Notes under the pieces: generated by a model
Seen by the model: only the letters and a program-made list of their open reading frames with translations
The model's database searches: none
Told to the model about the DNA's origin: nothing
Shown: positions 1-7,029 of the stretch, one piece after another
Layout: each line of letters starts with the position of its first letter
Position numbering within the stretch: position 1 is the first letter of the stretch
Made by a program: the position numbers and the translations under genes
Source: a virus
Direction: 5' to 3' (one strand)
IMG/VR virus record: IMGVR_UViG_3300031951_000918
Location: 1-28,892 of that record
DNA: 28,892 nt

Positions 1-68
1 TTCTGGAAGGTATCGCTCACCTGTTTTACTAGACGGTTTTCCACTTTTGGTTCTCCATTTTTGGTCAC
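1..68 (-). CDS. Possible partial CDS, 5' end only
   Basis: On the minus strand a GTG at 68 opens a frame that runs without a stop to the window edge (22 codons, beginning VTKNGEPKVENRLVKQV). It lies 29 nt after the stop of the endonuclease gene and follows the direction of the whole left block. No convincing ribosome binding site precedes the GTG and only 68 nt are visible, so this is inferred mostly from position. The N-terminus is too short for a family assignment. Confidence 0.3.
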   Translation of the reverse strand, partial: MTKNGEPKVENRLVKQVSDTFQ

Positions 69-97
69 CCCAGTTTTTTAAGGACTGCTGTGGCGCT

Positions 98-556
98 TTA
101 AGTGCCATTTCCATAGCTCCCAAACGCTTCTAAATATTCTAATGCGTTATGTAGTACTGCGGGATCGTCTTTAAACATGCCCAAAGCACGATTACACTGC
201 TTACACAATACACCGCGAAACTCTCCGGTATCGTGGTTGTGATCTATTGCGCTGTCAATTAACGTAATTTCTACCTTACAAATTGCGCAACAACCTTCTT
301 GCCGTTCATACCGCTCAACAAGCTGTTCTGGAGTTATTCCACGGCGACTACATCTCTTAGCCAATGTCCACGGGTCTTTTTCTCGGTAATCTGCGATTCG
401 ATGTTGGTTATCTTCAGCCCAATCTTTATGTCGTTTGTATAGACAAGTATTGCAATGACTTTTGTACAGATGCGCCAGTTGACCGCCACGGCTGCGAAAA
501 GCAGATAGCTGTTTTGTTTCTCCACAATCCGTACAAGTCTTAGTGGCCTCAGTCAC
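98..556 (-). CDS. Recombination endonuclease VII-like HNH nuclease
   Basis: A 152-aa protein in the phage T4 endonuclease VII (Endonuclease_7) style. From the GTG start, residues 8-38 hold two CxxC pairs (CTDC, CNTC) that look like an accessory zinc finger. The C-terminal half holds the core: CAIC (90-93), the catalytic-type IDHNHD (104-109) and CKQC (118-121), so one structural zinc is bound by two CxxC pairs around the His-Asn-His segment. Family members resolve branched DNA and trim packaging substrates; that role is inferred here. I chose GTG at 556 because it overlaps the upstream stop as GTGACTGA, a coupling arrangement. The only longer start in frame is a TTG at 592, which would overlap the neighbour by 44 nt. 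It is the last complete gene of the left block. Confidence 0.8.
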   Translation of the reverse strand: MTEATKTCTDCGETKQLSAFRSRGGQLAHLYKSHCNTCLYKRHKDWAEDNQHRIADYREKDPWTLAKRCSRRGITPEQLVERYERQEGCCAICKVEITLIDSAIDHNHDTGEFRGVLCKQCNRALGMFKDDPAVLHNALEYLEAFGSYGNGT

Positions 557-824
557 GGTAGCCCCCGCCCGCTGCTTTATATTTTTTAGCAACTAATTGG
601 CTTTTACGTGCTGACCATTGTCCTGCACCTGTGCCCTGCGTTGCTGCGGCCTTCACCTGAGACACAATCCGCTTGCGCAGACTGGGTTTTGTGTAGTTGC
701 CAGCGGCGTTAACTTTCCCGCCCTCAGCATATTGTGTGAAGTCGGTGTCATCCCTTCGGGCAGTTCTTTTACCCTTGGGCATCTTGGAGGGGCTGATAGC
801 GCCCATACCGCGACTTGACATCAT
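549..824 (-). CDS. Small basic protein, DUF5872-like
   Basis: A 91-aa, very basic protein. Its C-terminal half (about residues 48-91) has the pattern KPSLRKRIVSQVKAA followed by GQWSARKSQLVAKKYKAAGGGY, which I recognise as close to the uncharacterised DUF5872 pattern found in many phages. The N-terminus is rich in Ser, Arg and Lys, and the middle has YAEGGKVN, an AEGGxVN segment also seen in the protein at 1715-2026. It starts 2 nt after the upstream stop with no strong Shine-Dalgarno, so translation is probably coupled. The charge suggests DNA or RNA contact or a virion-internal protein, but the function is unknown. Confidence 0.7.
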   Translation of the reverse strand: MMSSRGMGAISPSKMPKGKRTARRDDTDFTQYAEGGKVNAAGNYTKPSLRKRIVSQVKAAATQGTGAGQWSARKSQLVAKKYKAAGGGYRD

Positions 825-826
825 AG

Positions 827-1039
827 TTACATCATCTTCCCACGGGTTTTACCCTTAGTGCAACATCCGTCTGCACGAGAAGAGGCAGAGCCACCAGCAG
901 CTTTTTTGACTACCTTTGGAGCAGGTTTAGGCGCGGGTTCTTTTTCAACCCTAATGCCACTACCGGGTTCTGCGGGTTTAGGGCCTGTGCGAACAGGTTC
1001 GTCTACTGGGGTGTAGTCTGGGTATTTAACATCTGCCAT
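827..1039 (-). CDS. Small proline/lysine-rich protein with KGKTRG C-terminus
   Basis: A 70-aa low-complexity protein. Residues 8-50 are rich in Pro, Lys and Glu, with repeated KPAP units and no predicted fold visible. It ends in DGCCTKGKTRGKMM, a variant of the C-terminal tag carried by its two neighbours at 1049-1525 and 1715-2026. It lies 9 nt from the upstream gene with the short spacing of an operon. Such extended, charged peptides could be a flexible linker or virion-packaged protein; no function can be given. Confidence 0.65.
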   Translation of the reverse strand: MADVKYPDYTPVDEPVRTGPKPAEPGSGIRVEKEPAPKPAPKVVKKAAGGSASSRADGCCTKGKTRGKMM

Positions 1040-1048
1040 GACCGTTCC

Positions 1049-1525
1049 TTAGCAGGCTTTGCCGCCCTTGTTCATAGTAATCATCTTGCCTTTGGTTTTA
1101 CCCTTGGACTCAATGCCACCACCTTTAGCCGCGAAAATAGGCACTTTTTTGCCATCTTTCATCTTCATGGGCATACCGCCTTTTTTCATACCCATCATGC
1201 TACCTGCCATGTCGGTTTTAGCCATAGGAGTAGGCTTTTTCATGCCATCTTTAGCCGTGCTCATGCCAGCCTTCATTGTTGGTTTACCCATTTTTGTAGC
1301 CATAGTTCCACCTTGTTTAAAAAGTGCCGCATTACCGTGATTGGTTTTCGGCTTGTTTACACCCTGACGATCAGCTCTAGTGCCACTAGAACCAAATTTC
1401 ATACCCTTATCTGCTGACTCAAATTCTTTGCCAACAGACTGTGGTACTCCTGCTTTCTTGGCAAACTTAGGGTTGTTAGCCACCGCCGCCATGAAATTGT
1501 GTTGTTTTTTGCTTGTGCTTGGCAT
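1049..1525 (-). CDS. Lys/Gly/Met-rich small protein with conserved N-terminal domain
   Basis: A 158-aa protein from the ATG at 1525, which has AAGG seven bases upstream; a longer frame to 1567 lacks support. The N-terminus (MPSTSKKQHNFMAAVANNP, then FAKKAGVPQSVGKEF and ADKGMKFG, about residues 1-45) is a conserved block I have seen in phage structural clusters but cannot name. The remainder is low complexity, rich in Met, Lys and Gly (GMKKPTPMAK, GMKKGGMPMKMKDGKK). Near the C-terminus is ESKGKTKGKM, the same tag as neighbouring genes. The start lies 2 nt beyond the stop of the membrane-protein gene. Function unknown; virion-associated is a guess from position. Confidence 0.7.
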   Translation of the reverse strand: MPSTSKKQHNFMAAVANNPKFAKKAGVPQSVGKEFESADKGMKFGSSGTRADRQGVNKPKTNHGNAALFKQGGTMATKMGKPTMKAGMSTAKDGMKKPTPMAKTDMAGSMMGMKKGGMPMKMKDGKKVPIFAAKGGGIESKGKTKGKMITMNKGGKAC

Positions 1526-1526
1526 G

Positions 1527-1715
1527 TTAGACCTTAACAATCCAGCCCTTGCCAACAAAGAAGCCAACGACCAATAAACCTACTCCGATCAGAAACTTCT
1601 CCACAACAGTCTTACCAATCTTTTTGTAAAACTCTGAAGACATCTCTTCGATAGCAAGCTTTGCCGCTTCTTTAGCGATCAATCGTTCGCGGTCGGTCAA
1701 TTCAAGATCAGACAT
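1527..1715 (-). CDS. Small single-pass membrane protein
   Basis: A 62-aa protein from ATG 1715, which overlaps the upstream TAA by one base (TAATG) and has AAGGA at proper spacing; an ATG six bases earlier sits too close to that site. Residues 1-40 are a charged amphipathic helix (LTDRERLIAKEAAKLAIEEM), and residues 42-57 form one hydrophobic segment (FLIGVGLLVVGFFVGKG). The topology suggests a cytoplasmic helix anchored at its C-terminus. It could be a lysis or virion-membrane accessory, but no holin or spanin family is recognisable. Confidence 0.65.
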   Translation of the reverse strand: MSDLELTDRERLIAKEAAKLAIEEMSSEFYKKIGKTVVEKFLIGVGLLVVGFFVGKGWIVKV

Positions 1716-2026
1716 TAGCATATCCTTCCTTTGGTCTTGCCCTTCTGGGCAATTCCATCTGCTGAATTTACATACCCGCCTTCAGCGCAGTTCCACGCTC
1801 TAAGACTCTTGTTAATCCTAGAGTTCGGGTCGTTCGCTGTTTTTGCGGATGTCAATTTCTTTTTCATCCCACTCATACGAGCGCAGAAAGAGTCGCGCCT
1901 TGAGCCGCCCTCGGGTTGCGGCGGTTTCAAGTTCATCCCTTGCTTTTTCGCGGAGGCTCGCCCCTTGGCGTTCAGCCCGCCGTTGGGGTTCTTGCCTTCT
2001 TTGCGTGTCCATGCGGGGCTAGCCAT
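1715..2026 (-). CDS. Small basic protein with GKTKG C-terminal tag (DUF6321-like)
   Basis: A 103-aa basic protein. The segment from WTRKEGKNPNGGLNAKGR through GSRRDSFCARMSGMKKKLT to DPNSRINKSLRAWNC is a conserved phage block resembling DUF6321. It then ends in AEGGYVNSADGIAQKGKTKG plus RIC. Its start overlaps the stop of the preceding gene by 8 nt (ATGGCTAG) and has no clear ribosome binding site, so it probably relies on coupling. Conserved Arg, Lys and Cys residues suggest nucleic acid or metal contact, but this is untested and the function is unknown. Confidence 0.7.
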   Translation of the reverse strand: MASPAWTRKEGKNPNGGLNAKGRASAKKQGMNLKPPQPEGGSRRDSFCARMSGMKKKLTSAKTANDPNSRINKSLRAWNCAEGGYVNSADGIAQKGKTKGRIC

Positions 2027-2303
2027 AAAACACCGTAATAGATGCGCTGGTTGGTAGGACTACATAAAACCCGTTTTCAAACAAAATGCCTTCTGCGGGA
2101 ATTAACGTAGCAATAACGGCGGTGTTAGTTGTGACGTGCAGGGTTAAAGAGTTCCTACCAGCATTTGTAGTAGCGTTATCGTAAAACTGAATTTCTCCAG
2201 CCGTGCCACCGGGGGCTACTTGATAACCACGAACTCTGGTTCGACCAGCATATCCCACACCGCTTGCGTCTAGATGGACGGCTTTTACGTCAGTTTGCAT
2301 CAT
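2019..2303 (-). CDS. Small beta-rich structural-type protein
   Basis: A 94-aa protein with the composition of a beta-sandwich. It has alternating hydrophobic strands (VRGYQVAPGG, EIQFYDNATTNAGRNSLTLHV, GILFENGFYVVLPTSASITVFYG) and no catalytic motif. Similar short proteins in phage head clusters are often decoration or head-tail accessory proteins, and that is my inference. I place the start at the first of two adjacent ATGs, because GGAG lies seven bases upstream; a TTG six bases further upstream is less likely. The ribosome binding site is partly buried in a hairpin (2313-2330). Confidence 0.7.
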   Translation of the reverse strand: MMQTDVKAVHLDASGVGYAGRTRVRGYQVAPGGTAGEIQFYDNATTNAGRNSLTLHVTTNTAVIATLIPAEGILFENGFYVVLPTSASITVFYG

Positions 2304-2312
2304 AATCAATCT

Positions 2313-2343
2313 CCTTGTTTAAAAACAAGGGGCCGAAGCCCCT
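2313..2343 (-). terminator. UUCG-loop terminator overlapping a ribosome-site hairpin
   Basis: On the minus strand AGGGGC-TTCG-GCCCCT (2343-2328) is followed by TGTTTTTA, an intrinsic terminator for the 229-aa gene. Immediately after, CCTTGTTT-TT-AAACAAGG (2330-2313) forms a second hairpin containing the AAGGAG site of the next gene. Both stems need bases 2328-2330, so they cannot form fully at once. This gives either partial termination or masking of the ribosome site. Confidence 0.65.
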
Positions 2344-2351
2344 AGGACTGA

Positions 2352-3041
2352 TTAGTCAAAGTTACCGTATGGGTAAGTAGTAGTTGTACCGATGTTGCCA
2401 TCAGGCTGTGTGTAGCGGATTGTGAAGTAGTAAGTACCACCTGTAATCGCTACGTTAGTGCCGTTGATAGACGCTACTGTAAACACCACTTGAGACAAAG
2501 GTGGTTCGCCATTTATCTGGATGATATCGGTAGAAGTAGATTGCTGGTTAGCCAACTGAGTTGCAGTAAACGCATTGAATGATTGACGACCCACTGCTGG
2601 AGAAGTTAATACTGCTGTCTGTGCGTATGTGCAAGTACCTGTAGCGGCAACATAATCATTGCTGACGTTAACTTGGATAGAGGTCAAAGAACCGCTGGTG
2701 AAGGTAGTGATAACACCAATATCAACGAAGATGTCGTTGATGCGGCTACCTGCTGGGAGGTATGCCACAAAGCCACGGTACACGGTAGCAGAGTCAGCAG
2801 GGATGCTGGTTGCAGTGTATGTAGTAGAAGTGCTAGGTGTGTAAACGGTTGTTATGCCGTTAGGGATGTTGTTTGAGTCAACAAATTGACCAGAAGAGCC
2901 ACCAAAACCAGCAGTGTTTGCTGTGGTGTTAGCGATGTTTAAAGTCGCTGATTGAACGAGGCTTGCGTAGCCTACGTTACGGAAATTACCAAAACGCTGT
3001 GTGCCAGATAGAACTGGGCCTTCAAATGTGGAACGTGCCAT
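2352..3041 (-). CDS. Ser/Thr-rich structural protein, probable head decoration or fibre-like
   Basis: A 229-aa protein rich in Ser, Thr, Asn and Gly with regular beta-strand alternation (TFTSGSLTSIQVNVSNDYVAA, AITGGTYYFTIRYTQPDGNI). There are few charged residues, no signal peptide and no membrane segment, which is typical of phage surface proteins. It is the first gene of a transcript separated from the capsid gene by a terminator and a strong promoter, so it can be made at a level independent of the capsid. Its SD is AAGGA before ATG 3041. I do not recognise a named family; decoration protein is the best reading from position and composition. Confidence 0.7.
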   Translation of the reverse strand: MARSTFEGPVLSGTQRFGNFRNVGYASLVQSATLNIANTTANTAGFGGSSGQFVDSNNIPNGITTVYTPSTSTTYTATSIPADSATVYRGFVAYLPAGSRINDIFVDIGVITTFTSGSLTSIQVNVSNDYVAATGTCTYAQTAVLTSPAVGRQSFNAFTATQLANQQSTSTDIIQINGEPPLSQVVFTVASINGTNVAITGGTYYFTIRYTQPDGNIGTTTTYPYGNFD

Positions 3042-3065
3042 GACAAAAGTCCTTATGCAAAAGTA

Positions 3066-3110
3066 ACTCTACCAATCGTTGCATCGTCTGCTGGGGCAGT
3101 CCGGTAGAGT
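3066..3110 (-). promoter_or_regulatory. Structured 5' leader
   Basis: In the leader before the 229-aa gene, ACTCTACC (3110-3103) pairs perfectly with GGTAGAGT (3073-3066). The enclosed loop contains an inner hairpin CTGC-CCCA-GCAG. The ribosome site lies downstream of the outer stem. The structure may stabilise the abundant mRNA or bind a regulator. Confidence 0.45.
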
Positions 3111-3129
3111 CAATCACCCAGATGTTTGA

Positions 3130-3157
3130 AATATACACCATATTTCTATGATGTCAA
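3130..3157 (-). promoter_or_regulatory. Sigma70-type promoter for the post-capsid transcript
   Basis: On the minus strand, TTGACA (3157-3152) and TATATT (3135-3130) are separated by 16 bp. This is a near-perfect vegetative promoter placed directly after the capsid terminator. It predicts a start near 3123 and a leader of about 80 nt. It suggests host sigma70 RNA polymerase transcribes these genes. Confidence 0.7.
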
Positions 3158-3184
3158 TAAAAAAGGGGGCTTGTGACCCCCTTT
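3158..3184 (-). terminator. Intrinsic terminator after the major capsid gene
   Basis: On the minus strand AAAGGGGG-TCACAAG-CCCCCTTT followed by more T residues (ending at 3158) forms an 8-bp stem with a U-run, starting 4 nt after the capsid stop. It ends the packaging/head transcript and its T-run abuts the next promoter's -35 box. Confidence 0.8.
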
Positions 3185-3187
3185 CTT

Positions 3188-4099
3188 TTAGTATGAACCT
3201 GAAGAGGCAAACATGCCTAAAGGATCAGACCAGCCGAAGCTGTAACGCTCACGAGCCTTGTAACGAACGTTACCGGTATCGAAGTCACCGTCCATGCTGT
3301 TTTGCAGCGGAGTGCGGATGAAATGCTTCAAACCGTTAGGTACGTCAGTTGTCAAGAACCAAGCGCTGGTGTCGGTCAAGTAATGGTTAATGGTGTATCC
3401 CTCTGGGATCGCGCCATTATTCTTGATCGCGTTGATGTCGTTGTTGTTAGTGCCAACGCGGAGGCTGGTTTCTAACAGACGAGTAGCAACGAATTGCAGT
3501 GCTGGTGGGATGATCAACTTCTTAGGCTTAGCAGCGATCAACAGTCCACGCTCATCAGTCCAAGCAGCGATTTGAATAACGGCGGCTTCAAGAGAAGTCT
3601 CGTTCAAGTCAGTTTGGGTAGATGGAGTGTTGGAGTTGACACCGCCAGCAACCAAAGGATGAGCAGTAGAGAACAAAGGTTGACCGTCGCCGCCTGTATA
3701 CAGGGGAGAGAAGCCATTGTTCAACACGGCAGCAGCTTTGATCTGCTTGGTGTAAGCCATAGCACGAGCCAAACCTTTGGTGTAGCGAGCAGACAAGCTG
3801 TCGTACAAGTTATCTTCAATCGCTTCTTCAGTGATTGAGAAACCCAAAGCAATGGTTTCGTGGTTGTAGCGAGTTGTCCATGCCTCTTGAGCATTGTCAT
3901 AAGCGATGGCAGAACCTTCGTTTTTGACTGGTGCGGCAGAGAAGCCAGACAGTTTGGTCTCTTCTTCAAAAGAACGCTCTGAGGTTTCGGTTTCATAAAT
4001 CTCTTTATGTTCCTCACCATAACGGGCGTACTCGAGGCCGAACAAAGCATTTAAGCCGGGAAGGAGTTCTTTAAGTAGTTGTGCGCGTGAAATAGCCAT
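3188..4099 (-). CDS. Major capsid protein (HK97-fold, Mu gpT-like type)
   Basis: A 303-aa protein, the expected size for a mature HK97-fold capsid subunit. The N-terminal region (MAISRAQLLKELLPGLNALF, then EYARYGEEHKEIYETETSERSFEE) and the middle FSITEEAIEDNLYDSLSARY, QPLFSTAHPLV and PKKLIIPPALQFVATRLLET match the phage family annotated as Mu-like major head subunit. There is no long N-terminal delta domain, which agrees with a separate scaffold gene upstream (5439-6419). It has AAGGAG eight bases before the ATG and is followed directly by a terminator, both fitting high expression. Confidence 0.85.
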   Translation of the reverse strand: MAISRAQLLKELLPGLNALFGLEYARYGEEHKEIYETETSERSFEEETKLSGFSAAPVKNEGSAIAYDNAQEAWTTRYNHETIALGFSITEEAIEDNLYDSLSARYTKGLARAMAYTKQIKAAAVLNNGFSPLYTGGDGQPLFSTAHPLVAGGVNSNTPSTQTDLNETSLEAAVIQIAAWTDERGLLIAAKPKKLIIPPALQFVATRLLETSLRVGTNNNDINAIKNNGAIPEGYTINHYLTDTSAWFLTTDVPNGLKHFIRTPLQNSMDGDFDTGNVRYKARERYSFGWSDPLGMFASSGSY

Positions 4100-4112
4100 T
4101 TTAAATTACTCC

Positions 4113-4943
4113 TTAAGCAATGCTTGTGGCAGCGTAATACTGGTGTTGACCGAAGTTCAACTTAACCAGCAACTCTGGGTACTGTGCGAACACAATGGTG
4201 GAGCTACTAGCAAAAGCAGCTACAGGCGCTTGGTTCAAGATAAACGATGTTGCGCCAGCAGAAGCTGCTGTATCAACAAACGAACCCGAAGGGATGTACT
4301 GACCGTTAGAAGCAAGTGAACCAACGTCTGTACCAACAGGCAATGCAAAAGGCAAAGCAGAGCAGGTAACAGTAGCGGTAGAAATGCTAGTGTAGGTAAC
4401 AGAACCCAAGGTGACAACGGTGTCAGGCACTAAGCCCAAAACACGGATTGGCAACGCATCGGTAGTAGCGGGTGTATCGCTAGGAGCCAACAAAGCGTTA
4501 GCAGAGTCGCCAGTATTCACGTTACCAGTGTTGTTAATCATAGCCAAGTTTTGACCAATCATGGCGCGAGCGCCTGAAGCAACAGTAGTACCGGTATTAC
4601 AAACGACAGCCTTGAACACTGTGTCAGGATCATCACAAACAATAGCAACTGCGTCACCAGCCGTTGTTGAAGCGGGCCAGTATTGAGCAAATTGCTTTTG
4701 TTTGGTGGTTGGGTTTGTATAAGAACAACCCAAGAAGACACCTGTAACAGTACCAAGAGTACCAGTAGAAACAGACAAGCGCTGTACATTGCCACGGGTC
4801 AATCCAACGAGATCACCGTAGAAAATGCTAGTCGCGTATCCGTATGGGATCGGATATTCGCGGGTAGAACCTGCAAATACCTGACCACCGATCAGATTGA
4901 TCGGCTTTAGCCCATATGGGGCGTTAACAACGGGGTAAGCCAT
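4113..4943 (-). CDS. Probable head decoration / capsid-associated protein
   Basis: A 276-aa protein rich in Ala, Ser, Thr and Val with beta-rich patterning. It begins MAYPVVNAPYGLKPINLIGG, a start I associate with uncharacterised virion proteins next to the capsid gene in marine and freshwater phages. Hydrophobic low-charge stretches (TVTLGSVTYTSISTATVTCS) resemble capsid-surface domains. It sits immediately upstream of the major capsid gene with a strong AAGGAG site, so it is probably made in bulk. Capsid decoration is inferred from position and composition; a minor capsid role is also possible. Confidence 0.65.
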   Translation of the reverse strand: MAYPVVNAPYGLKPINLIGGQVFAGSTREYPIPYGYATSIFYGDLVGLTRGNVQRLSVSTGTLGTVTGVFLGCSYTNPTTKQKQFAQYWPASTTAGDAVAIVCDDPDTVFKAVVCNTGTTVASGARAMIGQNLAMINNTGNVNTGDSANALLAPSDTPATTDALPIRVLGLVPDTVVTLGSVTYTSISTATVTCSALPFALPVGTDVGSLASNGQYIPSGSFVDTAASAGATSFILNQAPVAAFASSSTIVFAQYPELLVKLNFGQHQYYAATSIA

Positions 4944-4962
4944 TTAAGACTCCTTTAAAAAT

Positions 4963-5436
4963 TTAAGTGCCAGAACCAAACGTCACCTTTGTCGACTTTT
5001 CGGAAAACTTCGACATGGTTGGGTGACTGTCTTTCATGAAATTGTTATCTACAGACTCCATCGTGTCTTTGTTGATCTTCGAGAAGTGAGCCTCTCGTTG
5101 TTTCAAAAACTCCGTTGGAATGCTACAGAGAACCAAACCTCCCACCTCAATGTTGCCTTTAAAGCGACCTTCAGTAGAAGCGTGCATCATCATTTCAGGA
5201 TAATCTTCTGCTTTGCAGGGTTCATATCCTTCTCTCAACTTGCCAGAGATGTTTTGTACGTCAGGCTGTCCCATCATGCTGGCTCTTACCCAGCGGTGTG
5301 TGATGCCTTCACGCGGATTAGGTGACGGTAAAGTTTCGGGAGCTCTCCACGAAGTGGGACGCTGCATTGCTGCACGCGTATCGAGTTCACGAGACAAACG
5401 ATTTTGTGCCTTTTCGGCAGTTTTAACCTGATCCAT
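4963..5436 (-). CDS. Conserved head-cluster protein, unknown function
   Basis: A 157-aa mixed-charge protein. It has RPTSWRAPETLPSPNPREGI near the start, a central IEVGGLVLCSIPTEFLKQREAHFS, and a polar C-terminus (MSKFSEKSTKVTFGSG). No membrane segment or catalytic motif is visible. It starts three bases after the scaffold stop, and its AGAGG site lies inside the last scaffold codons, so the two are coupled. Lying between scaffold and capsid genes suggests a head-assembly role, but I cannot name one. Confidence 0.65.
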   Translation of the reverse strand: MDQVKTAEKAQNRLSRELDTRAAMQRPTSWRAPETLPSPNPREGITHRWVRASMMGQPDVQNISGKLREGYEPCKAEDYPEMMMHASTEGRFKGNIEVGGLVLCSIPTEFLKQREAHFSKINKDTMESVDNNFMKDSHPTMSKFSEKSTKVTFGSGT

Positions 5437-5438
5437 AT

Positions 5439-6419
5439 TTAACCTCTTTTAAGTTGTGCAACCTGTTTAGCATATTCTTCAATCGGAACCCCAAGCCTGC
5501 GAGCGATCGCGGCTTCGGATGCCTTTAACCGAATACGATTGGGTGGAGTACTACGTGAAGCCGGAGCTACAACATTAGTGATTTTTTGAGCACGGCGTGG
5601 AGGTTCATCTTCCTCGTAAACCGGTTCAGCTCTTTTTCTTGGAGGCGGCTCGTCATCCTCTTGGCTCTGATCATCGAAATGTTCAGGAAATCTTTTGCGC
5701 ATCGTTTTATCGATGGTTTTAAAGTACTCTTCAGTACCTATATAGTCCGCACCATACTCGCGTTGGAGCTTTCTGTCAAGTCCTACCGCAGTCATAGTCA
5801 TCTCATCGTCCACTCCGAACCAATCATTGTTGTTATCCAACCACTTTTGGGTGCGTGGAGTCTGCTTTTTCTCAGGCTCTGCACGTTGAGGAGTAGGCAT
5901 CTCACGTTCTTCAACCTCGATGGGTTTTAAACCTTGAGCCTTATCTAACTTCAATGTGGCTTGAGCAATCTCTGCCTGCGCTTCAGTTAGTGCATCTACG
6001 TCGGCTTCTTCGTAAGCCTTCTTATAACGTTGTTTAGCTGATACCAACTCAGCTTCAGCAGCGCTTTTAGACGTCTCAATATAAGCTTGGCTTCCTGTGG
6101 AAAGCTGCTGTTGAAGGCGTTTATTTTCCTCAAATACTTGACGTGCAAAGGTCTCAGCCGCCTCACGCTCACGCTGTGCCTCTTCCTTGGCACGACGCTC
6201 GTCATGATATCCGCGTGTAAACTTTTTTATTCGTTTTTGAACCTTTTCGTCATAACTTGACAATTCTTCGTCTGTTACTTCATCTACAGGTTCCTTAGCG
6301 GGTTTACGGCCCCTGTCCTCTACGGGGGTATCGTCTTCGATTTCTACTTCAAACTTTTCGTCTTCAGCAGCAACATCCTGTTTATCAGGATCGGGTAATT
6401 CAAATTCAGGTAATGCCAT
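5439..6419 (-). CDS. Probable capsid scaffolding protein
   Basis: A 326-aa, highly charged protein. The N-terminus is acidic (PDPDKQDVAAEDEKFEVEIE), residues about 55-160 form a long coiled coil rich in Glu, Lys, Ala and Gln (HDERRAKEEAQREREAAETF, ENKRLQQQLSTG), and the C-terminus is basic (SEAAIARRLGVPIEEYAKQV ending LKRG). An acidic, helical body with a basic C-terminal segment, encoded between portal and capsid genes, is the usual plan of phage internal scaffolds, whose C-terminus binds the capsid subunit. It has AAGGA before the ATG. No protease motif is visible. Assignment is by architecture and synteny, not by a specific motif. Confidence 0.7.
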   Translation of the reverse strand: MALPEFELPDPDKQDVAAEDEKFEVEIEDDTPVEDRGRKPAKEPVDEVTDEELSSYDEKVQKRIKKFTRGYHDERRAKEEAQREREAAETFARQVFEENKRLQQQLSTGSQAYIETSKSAAEAELVSAKQRYKKAYEEADVDALTEAQAEIAQATLKLDKAQGLKPIEVEEREMPTPQRAEPEKKQTPRTQKWLDNNNDWFGVDDEMTMTAVGLDRKLQREYGADYIGTEEYFKTIDKTMRKRFPEHFDDQSQEDDEPPPRKRAEPVYEEDEPPRRAQKITNVVAPASRSTPPNRIRLKASEAAIARRLGVPIEEYAKQVAQLKRG

Positions 6420-6431
6420 GATTTATCCTTT

Positions 6432-6842
6432 TTAAGCAGCGCGACTAATTCCGCGTGGGTCTTCAACAATGGCCTCGACTGAGGTATCCGCAATGATGCG
6501 AAACTCACGACCATGAATTTTCAGGCGGGTGCCTGAATTGGGGCGGACGACAACGAAGTCGCCAACTTTGCAGCTAGAACCACTTGGAAAGCGGGTAGCG
6601 TCTTTGTAACAGTCAGGTCCCATCTTCACTACAAACAATACTGGGGTCAGCACTTCTTCGTAGTACATGGTTTTGCTGTCTTTAATCAATCCAACCTCAC
6701 TATCAGCATATTCTTCTATCGCTTCAGGAACGACAGTCAACATGTAATAGGTAGATGGATCGGGCAACTGTTTAGCCTTGTCTTCGTTACTAGCATTCAA
6801 AATGCCGGACAAGTCCACAGCGGAAACATCAAACTCACTCAT
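6432..6842 (-). CDS. GroES-like co-chaperonin
   Basis: A 136-aa protein with a chaperonin-10-like layout. There is an N-terminal TYYMLTVVPEAIEEY strand region, a central flexible part, then VGDFVVVRPNSGTRLKIHGREF (93-114) and FRIIADTSVEAIVED, matching the beta-barrel closing strands of GroES. It is longer than host GroES (about 95 aa), as phage versions such as T4 gp31 (111 aa) are. Family members cap host GroEL so that the phage capsid protein can fold. Its place just upstream of scaffold and capsid genes supports that. The start at 6842 has GGAG seven bases upstream; a frame extending to 6890 would overlap the previous gene further. Confidence 0.65.
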   Translation of the reverse strand: MSEFDVSAVDLSGILNASNEDKAKQLPDPSTYYMLTVVPEAIEEYADSEVGLIKDSKTMYYEEVLTPVLFVVKMGPDCYKDATRFPSGSSCKVGDFVVVRPNSGTRLKIHGREFRIIADTSVEAIVEDPRGISRAA

Positions 6843-7029
6843 CGGAATACTCCATTTTTTGCACAAGGTCTTTGACAAGTTGTTCTGCATGTGTCAGACC
6901 CCGGATGACACCGCAGACATGCCGATACTCGGCGAAATCTTTTGCACCTCCTCCTGCGAGGAAGGTAACTTGATCACGACGGAGCTTGTCAATCTCCGAA
7001 GCTAAATAACCAAATGTTTGGTTGCTCAT
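6835..7029 (-). CDS. Small helical protein of unknown function
   Basis: A 64-aa protein (MSNQTFGYLASEIDKLRRDQ, then GGGAKDFAEYRHVCGVIRGL). It appears fully alpha-helical. Its ATG overlaps the portal stop (ATGA) and has GGGAG just upstream; its stop overlaps the co-chaperonin gene by 8 nt. Coupled translation between portal and co-chaperonin suggests a head-assembly accessory. No family recognised. Confidence 0.65.
   Translation of the reverse strand: MSNQTFGYLASEIDKLRRDQVTFLAGGGAKDFAEYRHVCGVIRGLTHAEQLVKDLVQKMEYSDE

Noticed and set aside
2233-2260. A GGTTCGA sequence resembling a tRNA T-loop
   Set aside because: It is inside the 94-aa coding frame and no acceptor or anticodon stem can be built around it. 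I found no tRNA in the window.
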